Below are positions 46,601 to 55,264 of a DNA stretch of 64,000 nucleotides, in pieces. The stretch spans positions 409,608 through 473,607 of the forward strand of contig NZ_RHLK01000001.1 in assembly GCF_009757775.1 (NCBI RefSeq). Direction: 5' to 3'. A program made the position numbers and the translations under genes. How positions within the stretch are numbered: position 1 is the first letter of the stretch; each line of letters begins with the position of its first letter. This stretch comes from Paenibacillus lutrae (GTDB lineage: Bacteria; Bacillota; Bacilli; Paenibacillales; NBRC-103111). Under the pieces are notes generated by a model. The model was not told the origin of the DNA. It searched no databases and worked only from the letters and a program-made list of their open reading frames with translations.

Positions 46601-48177
46601 TCCTCGAAGATGACCAGATCCGGTACACCGTCCCCCTGCATGTCCGACATCTCTTTGGGATAGGGGCTTTGGAGATATTCAAGCGGGAAGCTTGTGAATG
46701 GCTGCAGACCGCTCCAGGAGCGTCCGTATTCCGTTTCGTAGAAACCTGCCCATTGTGAACCGGCAACGATCAAATCCATAACACCGTCGCCATCCAGACT
46801 GGTTAGCGTGAATGACCTGGATTCAGCAGCGGATTCCTCCGTTAACGGAAATGATTCAGGAACTTGCGGGCTGCGATAGATTCCGCCCCCTTCCGGTTCC
46901 CAGTAAGCGGCCGCATTAGAGCGGACTTGGAGGATGCCGGTCAACCCTTCGCCGTATAAGTCGGTAAACTCATAGGATGAACCATCCAGGTATCCGGGAA
47001 TCGTATATTCGTCTTCCGTTAGAAGGAGACCAAAAGTTTGCTGTGCGGGCTGAAATGATGTGTATGTAAATTCTAAGGGAGGTGTGGAAAGAGTGATGTA
47101 GCTTCCGTCTTTTTGCCTCTGGCATCCGATCATCTCGACCGAGACTAGACGGTTCAGTTGTACAAGCGGATCGATAGAGTAAGAGAATCGTGTCATGCGA
47201 ACTAGACAAGGATCCGGACCAAGCTCTGTAAATCGATGAAACATCAGAACCTGCCGGCAAAGACGGTGCATGCGCACTTCAAACCCCCCGCGGTATGTGG
47301 AGAAAGAATCGAGTCGTGCCGGCATGGAGGTTCGGGGGATGTGTGGTTTGCTGCCGGCCTGACTTAATGAATCTATGGAAGTATCGTATTCACCGTAATC
47401 TAGCACAAGCTGATAGGCGAATTTTTCTTCCTTCTGGAGATCCATATAATTACCGTAATCAATACTGTGCAAATAAACGGCCGCTGATGAGGATCGATTA
47501 TGCTCGGACAGCGTATCCGGTACATTGTCTTGGTTCTCGGCAAAATAGGTGTAGACTCGCTTATTGCCTTTCGCATCGGCATCCTGCTCCAGATACCACT
47601 GGTATATCCGTGCAGGACGTTCCGGATCCGCTACACGAGCCGTGGTGCTCTGGCCGTAGACGGAGCATACGTTGCTGCCGGATAGAAGCTTCCAATAGGA
47701 AGTCCCGGTGGACTGCCAAAATTCGATCTTCGCAAAAGATCCCTCGGTGCGATGAATATACTCTGTAATCGTCCAAGTCTGTTCCCCGGCTTGCTCTGTC
47801 CGGGTTAAAGGCATCAGAGTGCCGGAATCAAGCTTCGGGATGATTTCTTCGCCGTCCAGCAGGAACCGGTCCGTATCATCGTACTTAGGGATGCCGGTAT
47901 CTGTCCGTCTGGAGATCGAAGAAGAGGATAAGGAGAAGCCAAGTCCAAATACACCGTTACCGCTGCCGGAGCTGTACCCGAGCTGCAGCTCCGGCTCAAA
48001 TTCCCGGCAAGGTGATGCATAGACGGGGATATTCATATGCATCGTGCCTGTAAATAAATCCGGCTCGAACGTCTCGCCAATTCCTCTGATTGCCCCTCCC
48101 CCTTTAGGAAGAGTAAGCTCTGTTTTGGAGAATGACTCTGAGCGTTCATGATCGTCATTCCATGACTTGCTCTGCAT
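40663..48177 (-). CDS. TcB-TcC fusion toxin with C-terminal nuclease-like cargo
   Basis: The N-terminal SpvB domain (about 17-350: LPKGGGAIRGIGETFEPDLFTG) is followed by a propeller with FG-GAP-like turns (SLDGDGVMDLI, DMQGDGVPDLV, DLNGSGLTDIV). A TcdB middle region (YDQVEKEFRGFGFVEQWD) and RHS/YD repeats forming the cocoon come next, then the RHS core ending in GRWINADPAGTVDGLNMYAF and FSDPEGM (about 2222), where autoproteolysis releases the cargo. The last ~280 residues are cargo: a basic start, then WCHLIAHCLGG (W2390) and NLVAGSQGSN, the pattern of His-Me-finger (DNA/RNA non-specific endonuclease-like) nucleases. The B and C parts are usually separate genes in Photorhabdus; the fusion form is known in Gram-positive loci. 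GGGAGGGAAC precedes the ATG. First gene of the toxin operon. Confidence 0.93.
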   Translation of the reverse strand: MQSKSWNDDHERSESFSKTELTLPKGGGAIRGIGETFEPDLFTGTMHMNIPVYASPCREFEPELQLGYSSGSGNGVFGLGFSLSSSSISRRTDTGIPKYDDTDRFLLDGEEIIPKLDSGTLMPLTRTEQAGEQTWTITEYIHRTEGSFAKIEFWQSTGTSYWKLLSGSNVCSVYGQSTTARVADPERPARIYQWYLEQDADAKGNKRVYTYFAENQDNVPDTLSEHNRSSSAAVYLHSIDYGNYMDLQKEEKFAYQLVLDYGEYDTSIDSLSQAGSKPHIPRTSMPARLDSFSTYRGGFEVRMHRLCRQVLMFHRFTELGPDPCLVRMTRFSYSIDPLVQLNRLVSVEMIGCQRQKDGSYITLSTPPLEFTYTSFQPAQQTFGLLLTEDEYTIPGYLDGSSYEFTDLYGEGLTGILQVRSNAAAYWEPEGGGIYRSPQVPESFPLTEESAAESRSFTLTSLDGDGVMDLIVAGSQWAGFYETEYGRSWSGLQPFTSFPLEYLQSPYPKEMSDMQGDGVPDLVIFEDRQIKIYPSLYEQGYGDPLSALYPEHDSESFPLSSTDSVNEVVTFADFVGDGLSHRVRIRNGSIEYWPNLGYGQFASVIRMEQAPYFGDNFDASRLILGDLNGSGLTDIVYVYPDRADVCFNQGGNAFSAPMSIYLPESFGEGDRIQLADVLGSGCDCLLFTKVSTDTVKHYYYDFSGGQKPNLLTRTDNGIGAITDIQYASSVQFYLEDKQAGRRWETVLPFPVHVVEQVRLTEACSGNQLVTRYKYHEGYYDQVEKEFRGFGFVEQWDAEVSPTELESPQTVPVYWKRWYHTGSALNSATLSRHFHEQYYSQDTFAYVVPDSQLDAALLGADGETLRQCYAALKGHPLREEVYGLDQPGGISDHPYTVNETNYTVKLVQGRKDALFASLYVHARESIDYQYERNPDDPRMQHEMVLETDAYGHVTQKIQIHYPRRLTPALSLPEQHQLQVLLQVKSYVNAADTFRILGMESENRSYALSGIELPASSYFNLIDLQSLLPSALTHVIPYGTSLTAGVVQSELLSWDRHYYWDLTQTDALPLGQITGVALHHHSEHAVTTPERISKIYESRLTDKMMNDDCGYVLHDGYWWNQGLVQHYALSTEDRFYLPWKLENMGNSGNTNLFHRTQFSYDLYCLVPVNTIQFLSETVSTSMSVVLDYNVIKPGCMTDVNGNTAQVLYDPLGMVTASSLFGTLQDRHVGDGDLTEYQPVKDASFEDVLARPERYLQQASSFTYYDVFAWGQGMGPNRTVELYRETSVSEESGNTGTRILMNVTYMDGLGRVIETKKRADGGEAFAVEGSDSLPSGDSGDVRTVTTAMRWLVSGRTVYDHKGRPVEQYLPYYSTVPAYEEQVKTVSLLPPPTITHYDPLSRVFRVDSPKGFYTTTLYTPWEETHFDENDTIADSDYYQRFMRDYPAQPDQGQMDEKDALLKAYRFRDTPLIQIKDHMGRVFLQLHNNLGETSSDLFTDMLKGSPITASDVWNELVHQGYVDLTDPGTGTGRPSARFRPYAPGFQLTVSTDYQPFADEILVLLRQSCLPEYKGYDSKGNVLFEVNARNYYAGSPQGSLLKDVQFTYDMRSRLLCTDSRDAGVRLGMNNMFDDPVHTWDSRGFHTATLYDGLRRPAQISVDGTDPSSNLQLGQTVEKYIYGDSAGLSVADAQNRNLCGKLYILYDQAGMTRNDAYSLQGHLLQTEQTLLADYSSEPDWGGESHPLLSSETFVTSYAYDGLGRLIAETSADGTVYRTAYNLSGQLQKVAADFPEQPDVPFIGDIQYDASGQHTLITRANGTSTAFTYEETTRRLLGIATSRSATDVKGIARSTILQELSYTTDPVGNITRSRDYSFQTVFQNQQIVEPLSDYTYDALYRLIQASGRQHPGILPDTHAAGFKQSQWMPVSPPHLNDAEKLENYTETYTYDEAGNKVQTRHVAASASWTRTLAVCDDSNRLKELSGGSQTGVPVQLQYDPNGNLLALEHLRSLQWNYRNNLANATIVARDGDQSDRSYFVYDSSGHRVRKILERKISDGLTEVQEKIYIGRLEIKRITRVQNDVRTLILQRHSYRVMEDERTEAIANIWTKDDAGRETDTLGKRQMRYQLSDFLGSSTMEVDEGGSLISYEEYLPYGGTSYITGADQREVQLKEYRYSGKERDDCTGLYYYGARYYPPWLGRWINADPAGTVDGLNMYAFVGGNPVRFSDPEGMTRTKKDKSKLQKKIAAKLKAKQRKNDLASFTSGDDKTKAQTITKLRGRTLRVTKDRQISVRKMLHKEADRAQMELDQFDVPPSSGKALPLKVADPAGVQGGLFFGSHDYIEKQQIVSKSSLNVDGRDSTNDTMGTASAFHGTNNLPASLYAKRDDSGIGGLGEAWCHLIAHCLGGAESSNNLVAGSQGSNLVQLGVELAVKDFVRNTGEKVLIKVGANVRLKADGTMTHIADEFFYQIYDLKNKQIYATKFKANILRADTLQKQKKTEATKSLNSHFGY

Positions 48178-48531
48178 TAGTTCCCTCCCATACTGTCAGA
48201 TGAAACTGTCAAATCAAGTAATAATAGTTACATAATTCGACAAAAAACGAAAATAGGTCACGATTAATATACCAGAAATGAATATTCAGTGTATAGGGGT
48301 TTTCTATTATTTCTGGCAAAAAATAGATGTGTATTTCTCCCTCCTTCTGACAAAATGAGCTCCTTTGCTTATGGATGATGACCCTATGAGAAGGTCCACA
48401 ACAGCGGCCTGACATCATCAAAGTAAAATACGTACGGACTTATATATCCTATTTCAGGAAAAGCCGCTATATGACTCTTATTAGACTACTTTTATATACA
48501 TCTTTCATTCGACATAGTTCCCCAATTTACG

Positions 48532-48624
48532 AACAAGGAAGCGCTCCTGCTGCGCATCGCCAAGAACACCTGGATCGATCAACTGCGCAGACAGACGGTT
48601 CTCCAACTGAAATCGAGTGGGATA
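48532..48624 (+). pseudogene. Remnant of a sigma-70 family gene
   Basis: A plus-strand reading of about 30 codons gives ALLLRIAKNTWIDQLRRQ, which matches the region-2 end of ECF-type sigma factors (usually ...RIAxNxWIDxLRR). No start, no RBS and no continuation are present, so only a decayed fragment remains. Confidence 0.5.
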
Positions 48625-48669
48625 TTCTGGTATTTTATAGTCTTGAAAAACGATAGAGCCCACATAGGA

Positions 48670-48721
48670 ATACAAAAGATCACTCGATGGTCAATAGATA
48701 CCATGAAGTGATCTTTTGTAT
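48670..48721 (-). terminator. Terminator after UvrA-like gene
   Basis: Perfect 15-bp arms ATACAAAAGATCACT/AGTGATCTTTTGTAT with inner ATGGT/ACCAT pairing, 9 bp past the stop of the minus-strand gene. Confidence 0.85.
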
Positions 48722-48729
48722 GATACTGG

Positions 48730-50991
48730 TTATTGTACCATTAAGTATTTTCTAGTGATCGACTGCTCCGCATTGAAGATCTGCGCCGGTGTGCCCTCGA
48801 ACACCACCTGGCCGCCCTTGCTGCCTCCGTCCGGTCCCATGTCGATGATCCAATCCGCTTGGCTGATCACCTCAAGATTATGCTCAATGACGATCACCGT
48901 ATTGCCGGCATCTACGAGGCGGTTCATGATCTCCAGAAGGTGACCGATGTCTGACATATGCAGGCCCGTCGTCGGCTCGTCCATCACGTAGATGCTGCCT
49001 TTCTTATGCAGCTCGCTAGCCAGTTTGATGCGCTGGCACTCCCCGCCCGAAAGCGTGCTGAGCGGCTGGCCGAGTGTAATATAGTTCAATCCCACATCAC
49101 TCATCGCCTGGAGCTTTCGCACAACCTCTTTATGTTGAAAAAAATCCAATGCCTGCTCCACTGTCATCTCCAGCACTTCTGCAATGGACTTGCCGCTTAG
49201 TTTGTATGCGAGTACCTCTTCCTTAAACCGTCTGCCTCCGCATACTTCGCATGGCAGCTTTACGCTGTCTAGGTAGGCAAGGTCTGTATAGACAACTCCC
49301 AGCCCTTGACAGTTCTCGCAAGCCCCCTTCGAATTGAAGCTGAACAAGCCTTGGCTCACCTTGTTCTCGGAAGCGAACGCCTTGCGTACATCATCCATAA
49401 TGCCTGTGTAAGTCGCGGGATTCGAACGGGTGGACACTCCCACCGCCGATTGGTCAATGACAATCGCATCCGGATGCTGGCTGAGGAACACATCGTTAAT
49501 CAGCGTACTCTTGCCCGAGCCGGCGACACCGGTAACGACTGTCAGCACTCCGGTTGGAATATCTGCACTCACATTCCGCAGGTTGTGCAGCGTAGCGTCC
49601 TTGATGGACAGCTTGCCGGACATCTGCCTGCAATCTTTCTTCAGCTGAAGCGGCCGCTTCATATGGGTGGCGGTCAGTGTACCCGATTCCAGCAAGCCTT
49701 GATAGCTGCCTTCATAGACGATGGTACCGCCGCGGCTGCCTGCGTGAGGCCCGACGTCGACAATATGATCCGCCACTTTGATCACATCGGGATCATGCTC
49801 GACGACGATCACCGTGTTGCCCTTGTCGCGCAGCTTCTGAAGCAATTCGTTCAACCGGTGTACATCACGGGGGTGCAGGCCAACGCTGGGCTCATCGAAG
49901 ATGTAAGTGACATCCACCAGACTGCCGCTCAGATGCTTCACCATCTTGACGCGCTGCGACTCGCCGCCGGACAATGAATCCGTCTCACGATCCAGCGTCA
50001 AATAGTCCAGACCGATATCGGCCAGATGCTGCAGCCGCTCCGTCAGCGACTTGGCGATTGGCGCGGCTACGGGATTATCAATCTCCCGGACGATGCGGAT
50101 GAGTTGTCCGACCTCCATAGATGACAGCTCCGCAATGTTGTATCCATTGATCTTGCAGCTGAGCGCAGCCTGACTGAGTCTCGCGCCGCGGCAGCTGGAG
50201 CAGGGACCTTCGGAAATGTACGGCAATACAGCTTTTTGAGTGCGCTCGGACTTCGACTTTACATCCTGCTTGATGTATTTGTTGGTGAACTTCTCCATAA
50301 CGCCTTCTACGGTAATATTCGTTGCCTTGCCGGCGAAATCCATCTTTACTTTCCTGGCTTTGCCGTACAGCAGTTGTTCCAGTTCATCCTCCGAATAATC
50401 ACTCAGCGTCTTGTCCGGATCGAAGTCACCCGACTGCACGATCATATTCCAATCCCAGCCGTTAACGGAATAGTCCGGCAGCATAATGGCCCCTTCCTTG
50501 AGCGATTTTGACATATCCAGCGCTTTGCTCATGTCGACGCCCAGTTTACGTCCGAGCCCGTTGCACTCGGGACACATGCCTTGAGGATCATTAAACGAGA
50601 ACATATGAGCTTGTCCGACATAAGGCTGACCCACTCGTGAGAAAAGAAGACGCAGAATGGGAGAAATATCGGTGATCGTGCCCATCGTGGAATGGGAACC
50701 GCCGCCCAGACGTTTCTGATCCACAATAACAGCCATGCTCAAGTTCTCGATCGCGTCTGCATCCGGTTGCGGAAAACGAGGCAGAAAGTTGCGGACGAAC
50801 ATGCTGAAGTTTTCATTCAGCAGCCGCTGGGATTCGGAGGCAATGGTATCGAACACGATCGATGATTTGCCTGATCCCGAAACCCCGGTGAAGATCGTAA
50901 TCTTCCGTTTGGGAATACGCAAAGAAACGTTCTTGAGATTGTTTTCCCTCGCACCCGAGATTACGATATACTCCTGATTAGATTTGCTCAT
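48730..50991 (-). CDS. Short UvrA-like ABC-ATPase
   Basis: Two UvrA-type ATPase modules: Walker A GVSGSGKSS and GVAGSGKST, signatures LSGGESQR and LSGGECQR, Walker B YIFDEPSVGLH and YVMDEPTTGLH. Zinc modules CPECNGLG, CSSCRGAR, CENCQGLG and CEVCGGRR are intact. Length ~753 instead of ~950 and the shortened first insertion indicate the UvrA2-type class lacking the UvrB-binding domain. Members of this class have been linked to tolerance of DNA-damaging or DNA-binding antibiotics (DrrC-like). ATG at 50991 is chosen because AGAAGGG precedes it; the frame extends to 51024. Monocistronic. Confidence 0.92.
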   Translation of the reverse strand: MSKSNQEYIVISGARENNLKNVSLRIPKRKITIFTGVSGSGKSSIVFDTIASESQRLLNENFSMFVRNFLPRFPQPDADAIENLSMAVIVDQKRLGGGSHSTMGTITDISPILRLLFSRVGQPYVGQAHMFSFNDPQGMCPECNGLGRKLGVDMSKALDMSKSLKEGAIMLPDYSVNGWDWNMIVQSGDFDPDKTLSDYSEDELEQLLYGKARKVKMDFAGKATNITVEGVMEKFTNKYIKQDVKSKSERTQKAVLPYISEGPCSSCRGARLSQAALSCKINGYNIAELSSMEVGQLIRIVREIDNPVAAPIAKSLTERLQHLADIGLDYLTLDRETDSLSGGESQRVKMVKHLSGSLVDVTYIFDEPSVGLHPRDVHRLNELLQKLRDKGNTVIVVEHDPDVIKVADHIVDVGPHAGSRGGTIVYEGSYQGLLESGTLTATHMKRPLQLKKDCRQMSGKLSIKDATLHNLRNVSADIPTGVLTVVTGVAGSGKSTLINDVFLSQHPDAIVIDQSAVGVSTRSNPATYTGIMDDVRKAFASENKVSQGLFSFNSKGACENCQGLGVVYTDLAYLDSVKLPCEVCGGRRFKEEVLAYKLSGKSIAEVLEMTVEQALDFFQHKEVVRKLQAMSDVGLNYITLGQPLSTLSGGECQRIKLASELHKKGSIYVMDEPTTGLHMSDIGHLLEIMNRLVDAGNTVIVIEHNLEVISQADWIIDMGPDGGSKGGQVVFEGTPAQIFNAEQSITRKYLMVQ

Positions 50992-51480
50992 GTTACACAC
51001 CCTTCTGATCGTGTTAACTTTCACATAGATTCACCTGGTACCATCCTTCGTGCAAAGAAAGTCAACAGGCCGAATTTGCACCTGTACATCTATCCAGGGG
51101 AAAGATGCGATAGCTTGCTCTAATAGTTGGTTCAGGTAAAACATCTTCGTACTCCTGAATTTGCTGTAAAAGGCCTCTCAATCTTGCTGTGCCGTTAACT
51201 CATGAAAAAGTGTCTCCTCTGACACAATTAACAGACGGTTCAGCCGGCCCTGGTATGAACGGACACGATCTAGTACGTTCTAATGGGAGACAACAAATCG
51301 TGCCCTTTCATTCTGTTTATCTGAGCCCGATCTTCTTCCTATTATTATGTTCCATGAACCGTCAACAAACAAGGAATACCATTCGAATGGATATTTGTAA
51401 TTTGGTCATACGCCTTATTTGGTTCAATTGCATACCCTTCCACATTTATTAACATAAAATAGTTCCATGATAACAAGGTA
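50992..51480. other. 489-bp gap without recognised gene
   Basis: All six frames are broken or lack ribosome sites. A ~50-codon minus-strand reading around 51065-51205 (ending ...EYEDVLPEPTIRA...) may be a fragment of a lost gene but has no start and no family I can name. TGTCTCC and GGGAGACA lie about 75 bp apart (near 51210 and 51285). No RNA motif was recognised. Confidence 0.4.
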
Positions 51481-52653
51481 ATGGCGGGATATGAAATGGA
51501 TGACAATAAGAGAAGCTCCTTTTTGGGAAGTCAAAGTGCGAGTGCAGTAAGTTATCACCGGAATATTTGGGAATGGGAAGCTTCGGCAAAAAAGACACGC
51601 TGTCCCCTTGTTGAAGATAGATATGTTACTCCGTTTGATTTCGGCGGTACGGCTGTATACGAACCTCCCAAGGGCATTGAACAAAAAATTCATCCCCATT
51701 TAATGCCCTATAAACTCCAGCCGGCAGATGGATATGTTGCTGTTATCCCATCCGGGCGAGTTTGGGGACGCTCAGGCTCTATCCTATCACCGGACGGGAA
51801 GCTGATTTTTGACCTTTCACCGGAATACGACGGGCAGGAGAACAGAATGCTGACCCCGGAAGAACATCCCGCTTTGGCCTGGCGGAACGAGCAGCACCTC
51901 CGGCAATTTCACGGAACCGCTGCCGCTCTGACTTTTTGCGGTAGTTATAATTATTTTCATTGGTTATATGATGTATTGCCCAGACTGAGTATGCTTCAGA
52001 CCCTTAATAATCTGTATGACCGTCTGATTATGAATCCGAATCCTTACAGGTCCTTTGTTGAAGAAACGTTGACTATGCTTGGAATACCGGAATCTTCCGT
52101 TATACGGACAGACGCAAATTTTAATATTCAAGCGGACCGGTTAATCGTACCTTCCATCATGATGAATTCCCATTATCCGCCATGGACGACTTCTACCTTA
52201 CGCAGTTTATTAATGCCCAAACGGGATTGCGGCCTTGCCACTCCAGAAAGAGTATATATTTCACGACGAAAAGCATCCGTCCGCCGGATTATCAATGAGG
52301 ATGAAGTGATTCGCTGCCTAGAGGCATTTGGCTTCGTATCTATTTGTCTGGAAGACTGGACTATGGCTCAGCAGATCCAGTTATTCGCCTCCGCCCGAGC
52401 CATCGCAGGACCGCATGGAGCCGGATTGGCCAATCTTGCTTTTTGCCAAGCAGGTATCCAGGTGATTGAAATTTTTCATATTCGACATATCGTGCCGACG
52501 TATTGGATGATCAGCAACCATAACAAGCTTGATTATTATATGTTGTATGGACAGGAACTAGAGAGCTCTCCCAATTGTTACCCTGGTTTGGAGGATTATT
52601 CCGTGGATACGGAACGTTTAAAGCAAACTCTGCATTTGGCCGGGATGAGTTAA
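51481..52653 (+). CDS. GT61-family glycosyltransferase (DUF563)
   Basis: The segment SYNYFHWLYDVLPRLSML, then ISRRKASVRRIINEDEVIRCL and GPHGAGLANLAFC, are the characteristic blocks of glycosyltransferase family 61. Its members transfer xylose, GlcNAc or other sugars in eukaryotes and take part in capsule or surface-polysaccharide synthesis in bacteria. No membrane segment is visible, so it is cytosolic. The donor and acceptor are unknown, and no other polysaccharide genes lie nearby. ATG at 51481 (AAGG very close) and at 51496 are both possible starts. A strong terminator follows. Confidence 0.88.
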   Translation: MAGYEMDDNKRSSFLGSQSASAVSYHRNIWEWEASAKKTRCPLVEDRYVTPFDFGGTAVYEPPKGIEQKIHPHLMPYKLQPADGYVAVIPSGRVWGRSGSILSPDGKLIFDLSPEYDGQENRMLTPEEHPALAWRNEQHLRQFHGTAAALTFCGSYNYFHWLYDVLPRLSMLQTLNNLYDRLIMNPNPYRSFVEETLTMLGIPESSVIRTDANFNIQADRLIVPSIMMNSHYPPWTTSTLRSLLMPKRDCGLATPERVYISRRKASVRRIINEDEVIRCLEAFGFVSICLEDWTMAQQIQLFASARAIAGPHGAGLANLAFCQAGIQVIEIFHIRHIVPTYWMISNHNKLDYYMLYGQELESSPNCYPGLEDYSVDTERLKQTLHLAGMS

Positions 52654-52671
52654 CTTTCATACGAGTAATAA

Positions 52672-52723
52672 TAAAAAGAGTTTAATACCTTCTTTTATCA
52701 GAAGTGTATTAAACTCTTTTTGT
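52672..52723. terminator. Bidirectional terminator after GT61 gene
   Basis: AAAAAGAGTTTAATA and TATTAAACTCTTTTT arms, with additional TTCT/AGAA pairing inside. It is symmetrical, so it ends both the GT61 gene and the minus-strand remnant that abuts it. Confidence 0.9.
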
Positions 52724-53020
52724 TTAAGGATTTATCAGCTCTATCATCTGACCGCTTCCTTGTAATGGGAAGATGCGATACAAGCCCGCTTGTAAGTTGG
52801 TGGTATCGAATTCATAAATTTGGTCGGCATTATCGGGAACAGACATATGAAGTCCATGTCCATCTGCTACTTCTTTATCCAATTCTTCTTTGGTTCCTCT
52901 TGCATCATCATAAACCAAATATACGTCATCACCATAATCGACTTTAAATTTAATCACTGTTCCGATAGGAACTTTGATGCTTGTTCCATTAGCCGGGTAA
53001 TCCAGAAGAGTCGTTTTATT
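52724..53020 (-). pseudogene. C-terminal remnant of an unidentified gene
   Basis: The minus strand reads a continuous acidic protein segment (...LLDYPANGTSIKVPIGTVIKFK...VDYGDDVYLVYDD...) to a stop next to the terminator. Upstream the frame meets TGA near 53024-53026 and no ATG with RBS exists; the only in-frame starts are GTG codons without ribosome sites. It reads like the last ~95 residues of a larger, possibly secreted protein whose 5' end is lost. No family recognised. Confidence 0.5.
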
Positions 53021-53204
53021 AGAACCGGTTCATTTCATTCTGCGTTCTCAGTTTGGCCGCTCATTAAACGAACCTTCCTTAAACAGCCTGTTGTTTAGGG
53101 ATTGTTTTTTTCGTTTCAGGGTGATTTTCAAGAGAACAAGCCATTTTCGTATATGATCCATGTAGAAAGTAGAATCCACATTCAATGAAGAGGAGGAAAT
53201 ATTC

Positions 53205-55256
53205 ATGAAGAAGATGATTTGTGTAATCATGACCGCCATGCTCTTGGCCATACCGTTCACCTCTGCTTCAGCTCAAACGAATCCGGATACGGTTAAAGAC
53301 AAAGCGAAGGTACTGGCCTCGAAGATTGTATCCGATTATGGGGCAAGCGGGATACAGTACGCGATCCGAGATCAAGGATCCGTTGTTTTATCCGACAGCG
53401 CCGGTGTATACGATCATGCTGCCAAGCAGCCGGTAACCAAAGATACGATGTTCGGAATAGGCTCGGTAAGTAAAATGTATGTGTCTGCTGCAACGATGAG
53501 GCTGGCTGATTCCAATCAAATCGATATTGATAAACCACTAACCACGTATATCAAGAACTTTAAAATGGCGGATCCACGATACAAAAAGATTACGCCTCGC
53601 ATGTTGCTGAATCATTCTTCTGGTCTTTACGGCAGCCACTACGGGAACAGCATGTTATTGAATGACAATGATACCCGGAATCATGATGAATTATTGGCCA
53701 AATTACGATCGGAACACTTAAAGTCAGACCCCGGAGAATTTTCGGTCTATTGCAACGACGGTTTTCAACTGCTGGAGCTCCTGGTTGAAGAGGTAAGCGG
53801 GGTTAGCTACAGTCAATTCATTGAAACCTACTTCAGCAAGCCTCTTCATTTAACCTCTACCAAAACACCATTGGATTCGTTTGACAGAAACAAGCTCGCA
53901 AAAACGTATGTTCCCGGATTAGATACAGCTTTGCCCGTAGAGAATGCCAATATCATCGGAACGGGAGGCCTCTACTCTACGGCCGAAGAAGTAAGTAAGT
54001 TCGCTGAAGTATTAATCGGAAATTCAACGGATATTTTATCGGAGAAGTCCGCCAAAGCTATGCAAAGGGATGAATATAGAAAAGGAGTATGGGTTCCCGA
54101 AGAGACCAACACCACGAATTACGGGCTTGGTTGGGATGCTGTCCGTCTGGCTCCGTTTGACGACTACGGAATCACGGCTTTATCCAAAGGTGGAGATACG
54201 TTTATGTATCACGCCGTTCTGACAACTCTGCCCGAATATGATATATCTATCGCCGTGCTTTCATCGGGAGGGACTTCTATTCACAACACGATTTTTTCAT
54301 CGAATGTATTGTTGGAATACTTGAAAACCAAAGGCATCATTAATGAGATCTTGCCTGAAAAAACATTCCAGCCTTCGGTAAAAACGGATATGCCTTCGGA
54401 CTTGTCGGCTTATTCCGGATTATACGGTACCGTAGGTACAACGATAAATTTGAAGATCACAAACGGTGAGATTGATTTACCTGCTCTGTACGGAGGTTTT
54501 ATACCGCCTCAAACCTATCTGTATACAGGAAACGGACAATTCAAAAATAGCGAGGGGAATCTGACTTTAAGCTTTGACAAAGCCAAGAATGGAAAAACCT
54601 ATCTGAAACTTAATGCTTATCTGAATTTCCCGGGATTAGGCCAGATCGTTATGGTCACCTATGAATTTCACAAATTAAATGCTAACTTGCTGAATCCGGC
54701 CACAAAAAAAGTATGGGAACAGAGAAACGGGAAACGTTACTTCGCTTTGGATGAGAAGATCACTTCGTTCCAATATCTCAACCAAGCGCTCGTGTCCAAA
54801 GAAATCACCGTTGATTCCGAACAGGGATACGCTTCGGGCACTAAAATTGTTAGCGGGAATAAAGCAGTCAATGCAGCCGAGATTCCGGTTATGAGCGGTA
54901 GAGACGCTTTTGATTTGAATTTTTATAAAAAGAACCATGAAGAGTATCTAACAATCACGGGACAATCTTTTATCAGCGAAGATGCGATTGAGTCTTTTTC
55001 CCAGGGGAACTCCTCTATTCGCCGCATACCATCCAATGGTCAGGCTGTCTGGTATAAGATCGATAAAAAATCGGCTAACCGTGAATTAACCGTCAAAGCG
55101 CCGGACAGCGCGGGATTTGCGGTATATGACGCGAAAGGAACGCTGGTGAATTTCTCAAAGATAAGTAACCTTCATTCGGTCATACTTCCTGAAGGCGGGA
55201 AAATCGTTTTTGGCGGCAACAAAGGCGATGTATTTAAAATTAATTTAAAAAAATAA
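53205..55256 (+). CDS. Large secreted beta-lactamase-fold serine hydrolase
   Basis: Signal peptide (MKKMICVIMTAMLLAIPFTSASA) followed by a class-C-like serine hydrolase domain (about 30-370) with SVSK as SxxK (about residue 88), YCNDGF as YxN and KGGD in place of KTG. The remaining ~310 residues hold a lipocalin-like beta domain (about 390-490) and a C-terminal beta module, so the protein is longer than simple AmpC-type enzymes. Likely acts on peptides or esters at the cell surface. A strong GAGGAGG precedes the ATG. Single gene with hairpins downstream; about half its length is not explained by the catalytic fold. Confidence 0.9.
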   Translation: MKKMICVIMTAMLLAIPFTSASAQTNPDTVKDKAKVLASKIVSDYGASGIQYAIRDQGSVVLSDSAGVYDHAAKQPVTKDTMFGIGSVSKMYVSAATMRLADSNQIDIDKPLTTYIKNFKMADPRYKKITPRMLLNHSSGLYGSHYGNSMLLNDNDTRNHDELLAKLRSEHLKSDPGEFSVYCNDGFQLLELLVEEVSGVSYSQFIETYFSKPLHLTSTKTPLDSFDRNKLAKTYVPGLDTALPVENANIIGTGGLYSTAEEVSKFAEVLIGNSTDILSEKSAKAMQRDEYRKGVWVPEETNTTNYGLGWDAVRLAPFDDYGITALSKGGDTFMYHAVLTTLPEYDISIAVLSSGGTSIHNTIFSSNVLLEYLKTKGIINEILPEKTFQPSVKTDMPSDLSAYSGLYGTVGTTINLKITNGEIDLPALYGGFIPPQTYLYTGNGQFKNSEGNLTLSFDKAKNGKTYLKLNAYLNFPGLGQIVMVTYEFHKLNANLLNPATKKVWEQRNGKRYFALDEKITSFQYLNQALVSKEITVDSEQGYASGTKIVSGNKAVNAAEIPVMSGRDAFDLNFYKKNHEEYLTITGQSFISEDAIESFSQGNSSIRRIPSNGQAVWYKIDKKSANRELTVKAPDSAGFAVYDAKGTLVNFSKISNLHSVILPEGGKIVFGGNKGDVFKINLKK

Positions 55257-55264
55257 CTAGACTT

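Larger units (their letters stand above)
48178..48729. other. 552-bp gap upstream of Tc operon
   Basis: AT-rich near the toxin start and presumably containing its promoter, but no clear -35/-10 pair was found. Two copies of TGACAGT lie 14 bp apart just before the TcB-TcC RBS. The far end contains a sigma-factor-like remnant on the plus strand and the terminator of the UvrA-like gene. No regulator gene is present. Confidence 0.5.

Noticed and set aside
32408-48177. Contractile injection system (eCIS) instead of a Tc toxin
   Set aside because: No sheath, tube, baseplate or AAA+ ATPase genes; domain order is that of TcA and a TcB-TcC fusion.
48471-48656. 61-codon plus-strand frame
   Set aside because: A different frame (48532-48624) gives the sigma-like reading; this one has no RBS and no motif.
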